NCBI GenBank assembly: GCA_029933565.1
Contig: JAOZNY010000069.1
Coordinates: forward strand, 1,617 to 9,132
Length of the DNA: 7,516 nt
From: Bacteroidales bacterium
GTDB taxonomy: Bacteria; Bacteroidota; Bacteroidia; Bacteroidales; F082
Direction of reading: 5' to 3'
The translations under genes were made by a program, and so were the position numbers. The notes under the pieces were generated by a model, which saw nothing but the letters and a program-made list of their open reading frames with translations, did not search any database and was not told where the DNA came from. This document shows positions 6,411 through 7,516 of the stretch, piece by piece. Numbering within the stretch: the stretch's first letter is position 1; every line of letters begins with the position of its first letter.

Positions 6411-6418
6411 TACTTTCG
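6411..6418 (+). promoter_or_regulatory. possible -7 box for the T9SS cargo gene
   Basis: TACTTTCG is one mismatch from TAnnTTTG and lies just after the terminator T-run, 25 bases before ATG 6444. No -33 TTTG is at the right distance. The terminator upstream makes a separate promoter here likely, but this exact site is uncertain. Confidence 0.3.
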
Positions 6419-6443
6419 AAAACAAATAAATAAAATTTGAAAT

Positions 6444-7382
6444 ATGAAAAAAAACTTTACTCTATTATTAGCATTCTCATTTGTATTAGGATTTTCTGCT
6501 TTTGCACAGCAGTTTCAAAATGGTGGATTTGAAGAATGGGAAGATGTAGGCCTTGGTGCCGAAATGTTAGAACCTGTTAACTGGAGTTCCATAAAAACTT
6601 CCGACCTCGATAATTTAAACCTTTTAGCACCTGTGGTGTGGAGTATTTCTGATGATGTTCATTCTGGTGAACATTCGGTATACCTATTAAATATTGAAAC
6701 CTTAGGAATTGTGGCCACAGGTATGATAACAAACGGCAGGGTACATGCCGACCTTAACCCTGATCTTGCTTATGTTTATACAAATCAAGACGACCCAAGA
6801 TGGAATTCGCCATTTACCGGACGACCCGATAGTGTTGTTGGTTGGTATAAGTGTAATCCTGCTGAGGGCGATTTTGGAACAGTTAAAGTAGCACTTCATG
6901 TTGGTGACCTACATATTCCTGGCGATGAATCAAATTTGGTTGCAATGGCTCACCTTGAGTTACCAGCAGTAGCTGTAACTGAATGGACCAGATTTGCTGT
7001 TGCATTTGAATATTATATGGAAATTGACCCTGAATACCAACTAACTATACTTTATTCAGGAAACGGAACAGAAGCAGTTGGTGGTAGCGAAGCCTGGTTC
7101 GACGATGTTGAATTTATTTATAATCCTGAATCAGTAGGTGAAAATGCTCTAGGAAACCTCATGGTATTTTCTTCTTACGGAAAAATAAATATTACTGTAA
7201 AAGATCAGAATATTGATAATTACCAGATTATTGTAAGTGATTTAATGGGGCATAGAGTTTTTGATGGTAAATTAAAAACCGGCGAAAATATTCAAATTAG
7301 CAATAATATCTCCAAAGGTGTTTACATAGTTACTGCCATTTCAGGTAGTAGTAGTTTGTCAAGAAAAGTTGTAGTTAATTAG
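6444..7382 (+). CDS. T9SS type A sorted secreted protein with PCMD-like jelly-roll domain
   Basis: This protein has 312 residues. The signal peptide (1-21, KKNF then LLLAFSFVLGFSAFA) is cleaved before Gln22. Residues 25-226 look like a jelly-roll carbohydrate-binding domain of the PCMD type (putative carbohydrate metabolism domain): NGGFEEWEDV (26-35), EPVNWSS (43-49), HSGEHSVYL (73-81), the loop NSPFTGRPDSVVGWYKCNP (121-139) and the closing strand GSEAWFDDVEFIY (214-226). Residues 236-312 are a type A T9SS C-terminal domain: YQIIVSDLMGHRVFDGKL (260-277), then KGVYIVTAISG (291-301) and a final KVVVN. Proteins with this domain cross the outer membrane through T9SS, and the CTD is removed by the sortase. 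No catalytic motif is visible, so a binding or adhesion role is more likely than an enzyme, and glycan binding is an inference from the fold. No T9SS machinery gene is in the window. Confidence 0.8.
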   Translation: MKKNFTLLLAFSFVLGFSAFAQQFQNGGFEEWEDVGLGAEMLEPVNWSSIKTSDLDNLNLLAPVVWSISDDVHSGEHSVYLLNIETLGIVATGMITNGRVHADLNPDLAYVYTNQDDPRWNSPFTGRPDSVVGWYKCNPAEGDFGTVKVALHVGDLHIPGDESNLVAMAHLELPAVAVTEWTRFAVAFEYYMEIDPEYQLTILYSGNGTEAVGGSEAWFDDVEFIYNPESVGENALGNLMVFSSYGKINITVKDQNIDNYQIIVSDLMGHRVFDGKLKTGENIQISNNISKGVYIVTAISGSSSLSRKVVVN

Positions 7383-7403
7383 TATTGCATTTTATCTTCT
7401 GAT

Positions 7404-7516
7404 ATGCTTATGCGTGGTTCTCAAATTTTCATGAAATTTTATTTGTTGTTGATTCTGCTGTTTCTTCAAACGGTGGTTTTCTCACAACAAAGTGGATTGC
7501 TTATTGGGAGGATTAC
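7404..7516 (+). CDS. exported protein, 3' end cut by window edge
   Basis: An open frame starts 21 bases after the preceding stop codon and runs off the window. In-frame ATG codons are at 7404, 7410 and 7431. From 7431 the product begins MKFYLLLILLFLQTVVFSQ, a compact signal peptide with cleavage after FS before Gln; the two earlier starts only lengthen the N-terminal region. I give the outermost start, but 7431 is at least as likely. The mature part visible is about ten residues (QQSGLLIGRI), too little for a family call. No promoter or terminator is seen in the short gap, so it may be transcribed with the T9SS cargo gene. Confidence 0.6.
   Translation, partial: MLMRGSQIFMKFYLLLILLFLQTVVFSQQSGLLIGRI

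Noticed and set aside
6702..6899. Leftward 65-codon open frame inside the T9SS cargo gene
   Set aside because: It is antisense to the jelly-roll domain, with no promoter or recognisable motif.
1..7516. Previously undescribed multi-gene system, mobile element, CRISPR array or phage remnant
   Set aside because: The genes fall into known or broad families typical of Bacteroidota. No transposase, integrase, repeat-spacer array, toxin-antitoxin pair or tRNA is visible, and gene order suggests ordinary chromosome.

Overview
The window is AT-rich and looks like the chromosome of a Bacteroidota species, probably in or near Bacteroidales/Marinilabiliales. The support is: TAnnTTTG promoter elements in place of sigma70-type boxes, starts without Shine-Dalgarno sites, signal peptides that end immediately before Gln, a C-terminal type IX secretion (T9SS) sorting domain, and a DUF4136 lipoprotein next to a small outer-membrane barrel.

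Left part (1-3247), soluble housekeeping or metabolic proteins. A dihydroorotate-dehydrogenase-like flavoprotein is read leftward (122-1111). It is divergent, across a 195-bp gap, from a rightward gene of the PEP synthase/PPDK regulatory family (1307-2137). That gene is followed by a tandem glyoxalase-fold (VOC) protein (2192-3247) with its own good promoter.

Right part (3309-7516), all rightward, exported envelope proteins: a FadL/OmpP1-like barrel (3309-4844); a 206-bp regulatory gap with a perfect 10-bp inverted repeat beside a consensus -7 box; a probable two-gene operon of a DUF4136 lipoprotein (5051-5716) and a 200-residue OmpW-like barrel (5741-6343), closed by a strong intrinsic terminator; a T9SS cargo protein with a jelly-roll/PCMD-like domain (6444-7382); and the start of another exported protein cut by the window edge (7404-7516).

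The soluble genes have no evident functional link with each other or with the envelope genes. No mobile element, CRISPR array, tRNA, rRNA or defence-type gene is visible. I see no convincing new multi-gene system. The observations most worth checking are a possible metal site split across the two halves of the VOC protein, the inverted repeat that overlaps the promoter of the lipoprotein operon, an 18-bp in-frame duplication in the lipoprotein gene, and the uniform Gln after every predicted signal peptidase I site.
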